In this document: positions 8,415-15,122 of the stretch, one piece after another | Layout of the letters: the number at the start of each line of letters is the position of its first letter | Position numbering within the stretch: position 1 is the stretch's first letter | Made by a program: the position numbers and the translations under genes | The notes under the pieces: model-generated | Told to the model about the DNA's origin: nothing | Database searches by the model: none | Seen by the model: the letters and a program-made list of their open reading frames with translations, nothing else | NCBI GenBank assembly: GCA_964547875.1 | Contig: CAZJPE010000005.1 | Location: 1-64,000 of the forward strand | Origin: JAUSIK01 sp964547875 | Lineage (GTDB): Archaea > Nanobdellota > Nanobdellia > Pacearchaeales > GW2011-AR1 | DNA length: 64,000 nucleotides | Direction: 5' to 3'

Positions 8415-9815
8415 TTATACTCCCATTTCCGCCTTTTTATCTTTTGTTTCCTTCAAAACATAATATGCTCCCCTAAATGAACCGACCTTTTTTAGATAAC
8501 CAAATTTAATCAATTCTGCAATATCTCTTAATGCTATTGGAAGAGAAATGTTGTTTATATTTGCGTATATCTTAGACTTAATACTTTTATTTTGTCTAAG
8601 AAAATCTATAGCTTTTAATTGTCTTTCATTTAAGTCTTTTAATCCCTCAATAGGTTTAAACGTACTTTTTATATTTTTGAAAATCACGACAAAAAATCCT
8701 CCCTCAAAGTTAAATTCTGGATCTCTTAATCCTGCTTTTCTCATTTCATTAATCATTCTTGGAACACCGGTGCCAAGGCCCTCAACATAATTAGTATCTC
8801 TTAAAATTCTATAGGTGAGTGGATTCCTTCTTACAGATCTTTTACCAAAAAATTCTTTCGTTAATCCCTCTGGAAGCCCTCCAGGATTATTTATTTCTAT
8901 TCTATCATCAAAAATATTTATTTGTATCGAATCGTAACTGTAGTAATCTCTATGCGCAACTGCATTAATAACTGCCTCTCTAATTGCTTCAACAGGGTAT
9001 TCCTCTATTTCAATTCTTTTTGGAGAATTTTCAGGGATTATAAAACGCTTAGATATATTTTGTCTTATAAAAGAAATGGTTTGTTCTATATTTTTAATAG
9101 GATCTTCTTTAAAATCTCTTTGAGAAATAACTTTTATTGGTTGTATTCCTTCAAATATCACAACACGAATTTCATTTTGAGGATGCCATCTGTATGGCTC
9201 TTTTGAAAAAAATAGAGATGCAACATTTTTTATCCTGACCTCTCCATTAATCCTTCCAAGCATATTGCTTGATATAAAATCTTTAATGCTGTTTGTTTTA
9301 AGATAATCTCTTTGATTCCTTTTTGAGAGGTATTCTTCTATCTTCTTTTCATCCAAATCCTCAATCTTTGCATTCGATTCCTGCTCATCAAAACACAAGA
9401 TTTGCTTATTTTTTAAAAAATCAAAAAGTGCTTGCCCCTCAAGTTTCCTTATTGTGCTTCCAATTCTTACATAAACTGCTCCCTTATATGTATGGGCGTT
9501 CTTGTCACTTGCACGTTCTATCTTTATAACTGCCACTTTTTTGGAATCAAAATCAAATATCTTTGTAGAGATAATCGGGGGAGAGTGAATTTCTTGATTT
9601 GCATTAGAGATATCTCTTTGAAGCTTGTCTAAATCGCATAAAACTCCCTTTATTTGCCCCTTTTCAGAAACACCCATTATAAAAAATCCCCCATCCGTAT
9701 TAGCAAAGGCACAAATCATTTGAGAAATCTCGTGATTTGCAGGACAACCCTGTTTAAACTCTACTTCTTGATTTTCTTTGTTTTTAATAATCGACTCTAT
9801 ATCTTCCTTTTTCAT
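8415..9815 (-). CDS. AlbA_2 (Schlafen-type) domain / GHKL-ATPase regulator
   Basis: 466 residues. The N-terminal domain has VEFKQG and ICAFANTDGGFFIMGV, the AlbA_2 (divergent AAA-4) domain. The middle has EAVINAVAHRDYY, IEINNPGGLPEG and GLGTGVPRMINEM, the N, G1 and G2 boxes of a GHKL-type ATPase. The C-terminus (about 395-466) looks like a winged helix. This is the COG2865-type putative regulator often found with restriction-modification and phage-defence genes. It is first in the operon and is preceded by two 37-bp operator-like repeats, so it probably controls the operon. Confidence 0.85.
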   Translation of the reverse strand: MKKEDIESIIKNKENQEVEFKQGCPANHEISQMICAFANTDGGFFIMGVSEKGQIKGVLCDLDKLQRDISNANQEIHSPPIISTKIFDFDSKKVAVIKIERASDKNAHTYKGAVYVRIGSTIRKLEGQALFDFLKNKQILCFDEQESNAKIEDLDEKKIEEYLSKRNQRDYLKTNSIKDFISSNMLGRINGEVRIKNVASLFFSKEPYRWHPQNEIRVVIFEGIQPIKVISQRDFKEDPIKNIEQTISFIRQNISKRFIIPENSPKRIEIEEYPVEAIREAVINAVAHRDYYSYDSIQINIFDDRIEINNPGGLPEGLTKEFFGKRSVRRNPLTYRILRDTNYVEGLGTGVPRMINEMRKAGLRDPEFNFEGGFFVVIFKNIKSTFKPIEGLKDLNERQLKAIDFLRQNKSIKSKIYANINNISLPIALRDIAELIKFGYLKKVGSFRGAYYVLKETKDKKAEMGV

Positions 9816-9832
9816 TTTACTTTAATGATTTG

Positions 9833-9957
9833 AGTAAGTTTAAGTTACTTTAAGTAAAATTTAAGTAATTTATAAAGCTTTCTATTTTACAAATTAAATC
9901 ATGCATTATTTAATATTTGTAGTAAGTTTAAGTTACTTTAAGTAAAATTTAAGTAAT
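9833..9957. promoter_or_regulatory. Two 37-bp direct repeats with phased TTTAAGT boxes
   Basis: Identical 37-bp copies occupy 9833-9869 and 9921-9957, 88 bp apart. Inside the first copy TTTAAGT occurs at 9839, 9849 and 9860, at steps of 10 and 11 bp, so all boxes face the same side of the helix; the second copy repeats this. The block lies directly upstream of the AlbA_2 regulator of the restriction operon. I read it as an operator, probably bound cooperatively. The repeats are seen; the regulatory role is inferred. Confidence 0.6.
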
Positions 9958-10009
9958 CTAAAAAAGATTCCTATTTGGCATAGAAAGTAACATATTATGT
10001 AACAAATAG

Positions 10010-10465
10010 TGCCTAAATGTAGACCCGCACTCCCTTCAAAACTCCTTGAATTCCTTGCAAGGGTTGTTTCTGGTGCGCTATTTTAGCTTTTTAGTAGAAA
10101 TACCTCTGCTCCTCGATAACCTCTTTTTCCTGTTTGCGATAACCCTATTATTTACTACCTTATCTAAAATAAGAAAAACATGCAAATGTCAGTAATTCTG
10201 CCCATTTTTCAGGTTTATCCTCGATAAGCCTATTTTTGATATCCTTAAATTTGACGTTTTTTGACATTTCATTTAAACTTCGCTAAATAGGTCTCTTTCT
10301 GTAGTTTATCTTCGATAAGATCAATTTCATCTTTTCAAAAATTGAAGTTTTTTGAAGTTAGACATAACCCTGTCACGACTAGGTTATTATTTCTATTAAG
10401 ACTATTAAAAAGCTAATTTTTGGAAACGTTTGGAAACCGTTTTGTGTGTAAAATCGGTTTCCGGA
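10010..10465. other. Non-coding stretch with GATAA palindromes and a hairpin
   Basis: I find no convincing gene between 9816 and 10579. After the operator repeats, the stretch holds TTATCCTCGATAA (10215-10227) and TTATCTTCGATAA (10306-10318), plus half sites TCGATAAC (10113) and GCGATAACC (10136). A strong hairpin has arms GGAAACCG (10432-10439) and CGGTTTCC (10455-10462); TTTT and AAAA extend the stem with one bulged T. TTTGGAAACG directly before the hairpin repeats part of its left arm. It may be a control or origin-like region of the neighbouring element. Confidence 0.5.
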
Positions 10466-10579
10466 CTCTTGAGATTTTGCCACTTTTTGAAAGCGTTTGA
10501 GTCTTCACAAAACCCTTGAAAGAAAATACACTCATTTCCATTTTATAGACGCCAAACTGATTTTTCATAGCCCTAAGTT

Positions 10580-11452
10580 TCAAGGCTTTTCAAAGGTTTT
10601 AATAAAACTATTAACTTCAATAGGAATATCTCTTTTACGAACTTTTTCAAGACAGGATTCTACCTCTTCAACTCTCTTTTTTAATTTCTGATTCTCCCTT
10701 GCAAGTGCTTCATATTTAATAAGAACTTCAATATCTTCTAACGCAGTCTCTCCTTTCTCAGCTTCTAACTCTGGTCTTCCATGTGAGCGATCAATAGCTA
10801 CTCTTCCATTTGAATGGCAATGACCCTTATCCAGGAGAAATGACTCTGCTATAACTGAGTCTAAGATGGCTACATGCATTGATGTAAACCTTGCAGGTTT
10901 ATAGCTATCTACTTTCAGGCCCTGAATCTCTAACTCTAAAACATCAATCAATTGAGAAATAAAGTCAACAACTGCCGCAGATATCTCCTCATCACTATTT
11001 CCATAAACATCTGGAATAACTGCAACTGCCTTTTTGTCTCCATAAAACATAACTTCACAACCCATCAACTCACACTTCAATCCCCTATAACGATTATTCG
11101 TAAATGGTGTAAAAACAATATTTTTTAGTTCTTCTAAATTTGGACATCTTAAAAGATAAAGAATAATCTGTATCTTGTGAGCTCTCACCATTTTGTTAAG
11201 AGTTTTATCCCAGTGCTTCAAATATCGTAAATATTTTCTTCCATTATTTGTCAAATGATTATCCTTGTCAATGAATCCCCTCTCTCGTAATTTCGTAAAG
11301 TGATAATTTAAGCTTGTAATTGGCTTATTGAAAGTTTTTGCAACATCAGTTTGAGTTATAATCTTCCATTCTTCTAAAGAAGCTATGTAAAACAAGATCA
11401 GCAATTCTGTCTTATGCAGTGATGTAACTTTACGAACATATTTACGAACCAT
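10580..11452 (-). CDS. Winged-helix DNA-binding protein with C-terminal coiled coil
   Basis: 290 residues. Residues about 10-75 (TELLILFYIASLEEWKIITQ, then DVAKTFNKPITSLNYHFTKL and RERGFIDKDNHL) are a winged-helix domain. A mixed alpha/beta middle domain follows, and residues 240-275 are a charged coiled coil. The family is not recognised; the style matches proteins of archaeal plasmids and integrated elements. It is the last gene of a four-gene minus-strand operon and overlaps the upstream small gene by 11 bases, with GGGAGC just before the ATG. It could serve in element maintenance or replication control. Confidence 0.6.
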   Translation of the reverse strand: MVRKYVRKVTSLHKTELLILFYIASLEEWKIITQTDVAKTFNKPITSLNYHFTKLRERGFIDKDNHLTNNGRKYLRYLKHWDKTLNKMVRAHKIQIILYLLRCPNLEELKNIVFTPFTNNRYRGLKCELMGCEVMFYGDKKAVAVIPDVYGNSDEEISAAVVDFISQLIDVLELEIQGLKVDSYKPARFTSMHVAILDSVIAESFLLDKGHCHSNGRVAIDRSHGRPELEAEKGETALEDIEVLIKYEALARENQKLKKRVEEVESCLEKVRKRDIPIEVNSFIKTFEKP

Positions 11453-11618
11453 TTTTGCTCCCTAAATCTTTGATAGAGATAATATTTCTCTTATTAATCC
11501 TGAAAGAATTTCCATCTTCTGTTTTAAATGAAATAAAGAAATCGTCTTCTCCAGTTATCTCTCCCCAAAGTACCTTTGTGCACTTATCATCATTGTACAC
11601 AAGTTTAGTTTTTCCCAT
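11442..11618 (-). CDS. Small SH3/Sm-like protein
   Basis: 58 residues from the ATG at 11616-11618, chosen because GGTGGAG lies just before it; a longer frame would start at 11657. KVLWGEITGEDDFFISFKTE followed by DGNSFRINKRNIISIKD is a run of alternating beta strands like a small SH3/Sm-type barrel. No family is recognised. It overlaps the preceding RHH gene by 14 bases and the following winged-helix gene by 11, so the operon is tightly coupled. Confidence 0.5.
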   Translation of the reverse strand: MGKTKLVYNDDKCTKVLWGEITGEDDFFISFKTEDGNSFRINKRNIISIKDLGSKNGS

Positions 11619-11802
11619 TTTTCTCCACCACAATTCTTTTATGGATTTCCTGGACAAGTTTTAACATAGCCATATCATCTTTTAGCATTAAATCTCTAAC
11701 AAATTGAGAAATAGTTTTGTATCCTTCATTGTCCTTTCTAAGAATAAATCTTTCATACTGCCTTTCAGTCAGTCTTACCTGGACAACTCTGTTTCTGCAC
11801 AT
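11605..11802 (-). CDS. Ribbon-helix-helix protein (CopG/MobC-like)
   Basis: 65 residues. VVQVRLTERQYERFILRKD followed by GYKTISQFVRDLML is the strand-helix-helix of RHH proteins of the CopG/MobC type, which act as plasmid copy-number repressors or relaxosome accessories. Only about 15 residues precede the second helix pair, so it is essentially one domain with a C-terminal helix. It overlaps the preceding RHH gene by 28 bases. It probably binds DNA as a dimer. Confidence 0.65.
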   Translation of the reverse strand: MCRNRVVQVRLTERQYERFILRKDNEGYKTISQFVRDLMLKDDMAMLKLVQEIHKRIVVEKNGKN

Positions 11803-11945
11803 CTTAACTTATCCTTTCCTAAACTCTCAAAGAATTCTTTAAGAGCAAATTCAATATAAGCAGAACGAGTTGCAATCGATCTAGCAGCTTCGATTTTATC
11901 AAGAATCTCTTTTGATAAACTTATTGAGATTGTTGTCTTTGTCAT
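11775..11945 (-). CDS. Ribbon-helix-helix repressor (CopG/Arc-like)
   Basis: 56 residues. MTKTTISISLSKEILDKIEA followed by SAYIEFALKEFFESLG is a textbook RHH domain: one short strand, then two helices. It heads a four-gene operon (11945 to 10580). A TATA-like TTTTTAAAAA lies some 20-30 bases upstream on the minus strand. Three ATACnGTAT sites at exact 21-bp steps lie just beyond, so autorepression is likely. Confidence 0.7.
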   Translation of the reverse strand: MTKTTISISLSKEILDKIEAARSIATRSAYIEFALKEFFESLGKDKLRCAETELSR

Positions 11946-11995
11946 AACTAACAGAATTATTTGTTTTTAAAAAGCAAGACCATTCAAGAATTTAC

Positions 11996-12046
11996 ATACT
12001 GTATAAAATAAAAATCATACTGTATCAACAGCAAGGCATACAGTAT
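11996..12046. promoter_or_regulatory. Three ATACnGTAT operators at 21-bp spacing
   Basis: ATACTGTAT occurs at 11996-12004 and 12017-12025, and ATACAGTAT at 12038-12046. Each is an inverted repeat around one central base. The centre-to-centre step is exactly 21 bp (two helical turns) both times. The array lies upstream of the RHH operon beginning at 11945, which fits cooperative binding of RHH dimers on one face of the DNA. Confidence 0.65.
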
Positions 12047-12064
12047 TCAAGAAACAGAATACAC

Positions 12065-12541
12065 TTAGAAAGAAGTATCAAACGTACTTCTAAACTTCTC
12101 TTTATTTTTCTGCTCTTCTATTCTTTTAATCTCCTCTTTCTCTAAAGCTTCCTTAATTTTCTTATCGAGAAACTCCCAAAAAGGTTTCATCTCTCCAGAA
12201 TTTATTTCTTCAACCATGCTCGTCATTCCAAAGGTGCAGAGATCCTTATTATCTTTCCATTTTAATCCCATAGCTTCCAACATAGTATCTCTATACATCT
12301 CCTTCTCTTTAATAGGTCCCTTTTCCAAATTCTCTAAAATTTCCCTAACTTTATTATATTCAATATCTCGCTTAACTCCAGATCTTTCAACCTTATTCCA
12401 AATCCTCTCGTCTTTCTCTTTTGCCTTAACTTTTTGAGAAGATTCTTCTTGGGCTTTCCTTCTGCAATCCTTGCATATAATTGCATCTGCTCTTCTTCCA
12501 ATTATTGACTCTCCACAATCCCTACAAATCCTTTCATTCAT
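12065..12541 (-). CDS. Zinc-ribbon protein, element-associated
   Basis: 158 residues from the ATG at 12541, chosen so that the protein begins directly with the zinc ribbon (MNERICRDCGE...IICKDC, two CxxC pairs); in-frame ATGs at 12556 and 12643 are alternatives. The rest is highly charged and helical, with a Lys/Glu-rich C-terminus likely to form a coiled coil. No function is recognised. It lies upstream of the RHH operon on the same strand, separated by the 21-bp-spaced operators, and has its own motif-rich upstream region. Confidence 0.55.
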   Translation of the reverse strand: MNERICRDCGESIIGRRADAIICKDCRRKAQEESSQKVKAKEKDERIWNKVERSGVKRDIEYNKVREILENLEKGPIKEKEMYRDTMLEAMGLKWKDNKDLCTFGMTSMVEEINSGEMKPFWEFLDKKIKEALEKEEIKRIEEQKNKEKFRSTFDTSF

Positions 12542-12588
12542 CCCCTTTTTTAGCATAAAGTTAATAATCCTAATAACTCTAATAAAGT

Positions 12589-12656
12589 TGCACGAGTAAT
12601 GCACGAGTTCCTGAAAACTCCTCGAGAAACCACCAAAAACCATAAAATACCTCGAG
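12589..12656. promoter_or_regulatory. Repeated TGCACGAGT and CTCGAG motifs
   Basis: TGCACGAGT occurs twice, at 12589-12597 and 12600-12608, an 11-bp step. The palindrome CTCGAG occurs at 12621-12626 and 12651-12656, a 30-bp step. They lie upstream of the minus-strand zinc-ribbon gene and look like operator sites. The GC content of the motifs stands out from the AT-rich surroundings. Confidence 0.4.
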
Positions 12657-12689
12657 AATTAGTCAGGGAATCCACATTAAGAGACAACA

Positions 12690-12803
12690 TTTAAATAGAT
12701 TGTCGACGATAACATGATAGAAAGAGCTTACAAAAACTCCGAAGATAAAGTCGGGTTTGGTAGCCACCAAATCAAGCAAAAAATCAAAGGCGGGAAGTCC
12801 TAA
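12690..12803 (+). promoter_or_regulatory. Promoter and possible leader ORF of the TctA-like gene
   Basis: TATA box TTTAAATA at 12690-12697. An ATG at 12714 opens a 29-codon frame ending at 12803, six bases before the TctA-like start at 12809 and out of frame with it. The ATG lies near the expected transcription start, so the short frame could be a leaderless upstream ORF. Its peptide resembles nothing I know, and chance is possible. Confidence 0.3.
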
Positions 12804-12808
12804 AACCC

Positions 12809-14014
12809 ATGATTTTAGCCCTTATAGCCGCTCTGCTCCTTGGTGTGCTTTCCGGGACCTTGACAGGCTTGTTCCCAGGCATTCATGTAAATCTTGTCGC
12901 AATATCTCTTCTCTCGCTTTCGCCAATTCTTCTGCAATACTTTCAGCCAATTGCTCTGGCAGTATTCATAGTCTCTATGTCAATCGCCCATTCATATTTA
13001 GATTTCATCCCTTCAATTTATCTCGGCGCTCCTAATGAAGAATCTTTTCTTTCAACTCTTCCAGGCCACGAACTTCTCAAGCAGGGCAAAGGTCATGAAG
13101 CAGTTGTCTTGACTCTTTATGGCTCTCTAACAGCCCTATTAATAATCTTAATTTTCATTCCAATTTTCATCTTTCTCCTTCCCCCAGTTCATGAAGCAAT
13201 AACAAAGATAATTCCCTTTATCCTGATTTTTATTTCTCTCTATTTAGTTTTTCGCGAGGACAATTTCCTTCTCTCTACTATCATATTTATGCTTGCAGGT
13301 TTTCTCGGCCTGATAACTCTAAGCCTTCCAATTAAAGAGCCGCTTCTTCCTCTCCTTACGGGATTATTCGGCTCTTCCGCATTAATAGTAAGCCTTAAAT
13401 CAAAAAAGCTCTTTCTACCAAAGCAAGCCCTAACATCAAAAATAAAGCTCTCTAAAAAAGAAATAATAAAATCCTCTCTAGCCGCGTCAATAGCAGCTCC
13501 TCTCTGCTCATTTCTTCCAGGCATCGGCTCTGGACATGCCGCAGTTATAGGCTCTGAAATATTTGAGCAGGACAGAAAAGGATTTCTTTTCTTAGTCGGC
13601 GCAATAAATACAATAGTAACTGCCTTGACATTTGTAACGCTTTATAGCATAAATAAAACGCGTTCAGGAACAGCTGTCGCAATAAAAGAAATATTGAAAG
13701 AAATTGCGTTTAAGGAATTAATAATAATCATGCTAGCAATAATGCTCGCAGGAATAATATCATTTTTCATCGGGATAAAACTATCAAAAATAATTGCGAA
13801 AAACATAAATAAAATAAATTACAAAACTCTCTCAATTATCGCGCTGGCAATTTTATTAATAGTTAATATGCTCTTCTCAAATCTTATAGGCTTATTAGTC
13901 TTAATAGCTTCAACATCTTTAGGCATTTTCGCAATCTTGTCAAATTCAAGAAGAATCAACTTAATGGCCTGCCTCCTAATCCCCACAATTGTTTTCTACT
14001 TGGTTCATTCATGA
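12809..14014 (+). CDS. TctA/DUF112-family membrane transporter
   Basis: 401 residues and about ten membrane helices. LTGLFPGIHVN near residue 25 and FLPGIGSGHAAVIGSE near 235 are the two related Pro-Gly re-entrant motifs of the TctA family; the two halves are repeats of each other. Bacterial TctA moves tricarboxylates with a periplasmic binding protein, but archaeal members of this COG1784-type group usually lack the partner genes, as here. The substrate is unknown. It converges with the patatin gene; a weak hairpin at about 14034-14051 lies between them. Confidence 0.8.
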   Translation: MILALIAALLLGVLSGTLTGLFPGIHVNLVAISLLSLSPILLQYFQPIALAVFIVSMSIAHSYLDFIPSIYLGAPNEESFLSTLPGHELLKQGKGHEAVVLTLYGSLTALLIILIFIPIFIFLLPPVHEAITKIIPFILIFISLYLVFREDNFLLSTIIFMLAGFLGLITLSLPIKEPLLPLLTGLFGSSALIVSLKSKKLFLPKQALTSKIKLSKKEIIKSSLAASIAAPLCSFLPGIGSGHAAVIGSEIFEQDRKGFLFLVGAINTIVTALTFVTLYSINKTRSGTAVAIKEILKEIAFKELIIIMLAIMLAGIISFFIGIKLSKIIAKNINKINYKTLSIIALAILLIVNMLFSNLIGLLVLIASTSLGIFAILSNSRRINLMACLLIPTIVFYLVHS

Positions 14015-14064
14015 ACCCTAATTTTAAGGAGGGGTTTTCCAAAAGGGAAACTTGGTGCCCCAGG

Positions 14065-14889
14065 CTAAACTCCTAAGAATCTTTTTAATTCGTCATTGCT
14101 TAAAGTATCATCATATCCCTGCTCAAACACTCTTTTCAAAATTCTCTCATCACGCTCAAGTGTTTTAATCTCCAAATTATTTTTAGGGCTCAAATAAAAA
14201 ACATCAACTTCTTTTTCAACATCTCTATTAGAATAAGAAAGAAGAGTTCTCTTAAAATCTTCCGTTTGAAATTTAAACCAGAAACCAAAAACATTCCTTA
14301 CAAATCTATCGCTCTCTCCATTTTTAATAACAACTATCTTTCTTGCTCCCTCGTTAACTGCCTTCCTTACATTATCCCCTAACAAAGAATTGTCATATGT
14401 ATCCAAATACTCGCCTTTGTCCAAGCGAACTCTCTTCCCATAACCTGAAAAAATAGGCATGCTCTTAGAAGCCCTCATTAATTCAAAAATATCCGCGCCA
14501 TTGTTATTTACAAGAAAATATTCTAATTGCCCTGTTTTTGCGTTCGTGGCAGAAATAAAAAATCTCGTCCTCTTTGAATTTAATTTTTCCAAATCTAAAC
14601 GCTCTTCTTTCTTAAAAATCTCATCAATCAAATAATCTATGTCGAAAATCTTCCACAATCTAAAAGGATTGATAACTTCCTTCCTGCATAAAAGTCCCTC
14701 CCACGCTTTCCTAAGCTGGCTATATTGCTCGGATAAATAATAAGAAAAACTTCCTGCGCTTCCAGAAGACGCAATTCCGACAGAAGGTTCTTTAACATCA
14801 AAATTTTCTCCTAAAGCTGAAAGCACGCCCGCCCCATAAGCGCATCTCATTCCTCCTCCGCCTGCAATTAGCGCAAGTCCGTCATACAT
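14065..14889 (-). CDS. Patatin-like phospholipase (RssA-type)
   Basis: 274 residues. The oxyanion-hole loop is GGGGMRCAYGAGVL (residues 10-23). The nucleophile lies in ASSGSAGS near residue 45 (the GxSxG-like elbow), and a late Asp in YLDTYDNS could complete the Ser-Asp dyad, though the usual DG(G/A) is altered. Family members hydrolyse acyl esters of lipids. It stands alone, convergent with the transporter gene. Confidence 0.85.
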   Translation of the reverse strand: MYDGLALIAGGGGMRCAYGAGVLSALGENFDVKEPSVGIASSGSAGSFSYYLSEQYSQLRKAWEGLLCRKEVINPFRLWKIFDIDYLIDEIFKKEERLDLEKLNSKRTRFFISATNAKTGQLEYFLVNNNGADIFELMRASKSMPIFSGYGKRVRLDKGEYLDTYDNSLLGDNVRKAVNEGARKIVVIKNGESDRFVRNVFGFWFKFQTEDFKRTLLSYSNRDVEKEVDVFYLSPKNNLEIKTLERDERILKRVFEQGYDDTLSNDELKRFLGV

Positions 14890-14965
14890 TCAACACACAA
14901 AAAATTTCGGTTTATAAGCATTTATGTAAAACCTTGCATAAAAATAAATTTCAAAAGATTTATGT

Positions 14966-15018
14966 CAAGAACAACCCACTAAAGTAAGTGGCGTGTCTGG
15001 TTCTTGAGTACACTCAAG
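14966..15018. other. Nested inverted repeats, possible structured RNA
   Basis: The outer arms CAAGAAC (14966-14972) and GTTCTTG (15000-15006) enclose a hairpin of CCACT (14976-14980) and AGTGG (14987-14991). A second perfect hairpin, CTTGAGT-AC-ACTCAAG (15003-15018), shares bases with the outer right arm, so two folds compete. The block sits between the patatin gene and the DP2 gene, at the end of a possible 24-codon minus-strand ORF. It could be a terminator, attenuator or small RNA. Confidence 0.35.
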
Positions 15019-15088
15019 ATTTAACTAAATATCCTCCGCTCGGCATTCTTACAATAATCAAATCGTTATATTCTACAAATTCTCCCAT
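15014..15088 (-). CDS. Possible 24-residue peptide
   Basis: A short frame on the minus strand from ATG 15088 to TGA 15014, peptide MGEFVEYNDLIIVRMPSGGY plus LVKS. It falls in the DP2-patatin gap with no clear Shine-Dalgarno site. Its amphipathic composition (NDLIIVRMPSGGYLV) looks more protein-like than random. It could equally be chance; I list it only because the gap holds nothing else except the inverted repeats. Confidence 0.25.
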   Translation of the reverse strand: MGEFVEYNDLIIVRMPSGGYLVKS

Positions 15089-15122
15089 AAATAAAAAAAT
15101 AAAGCTGTCTTTTTAAATCTCT

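Noticed and set aside
12757..13035. Plus-strand frame overlapping the TctA-like start
   Set aside because: Its Ser/Arg/Cys-rich translation is the other-frame reading of a transporter gene.
13240..13524. 94-codon minus-strand frame inside the TctA-like gene
   Set aside because: It is opposite a clear membrane protein gene and has no family-like features.
14034..14051. Terminator hairpin between the TctA-like and patatin genes
   Set aside because: The stem GTTTTCC/GGGAAAC needs a mismatch or wobble and has no T-run after it; too weak to list.
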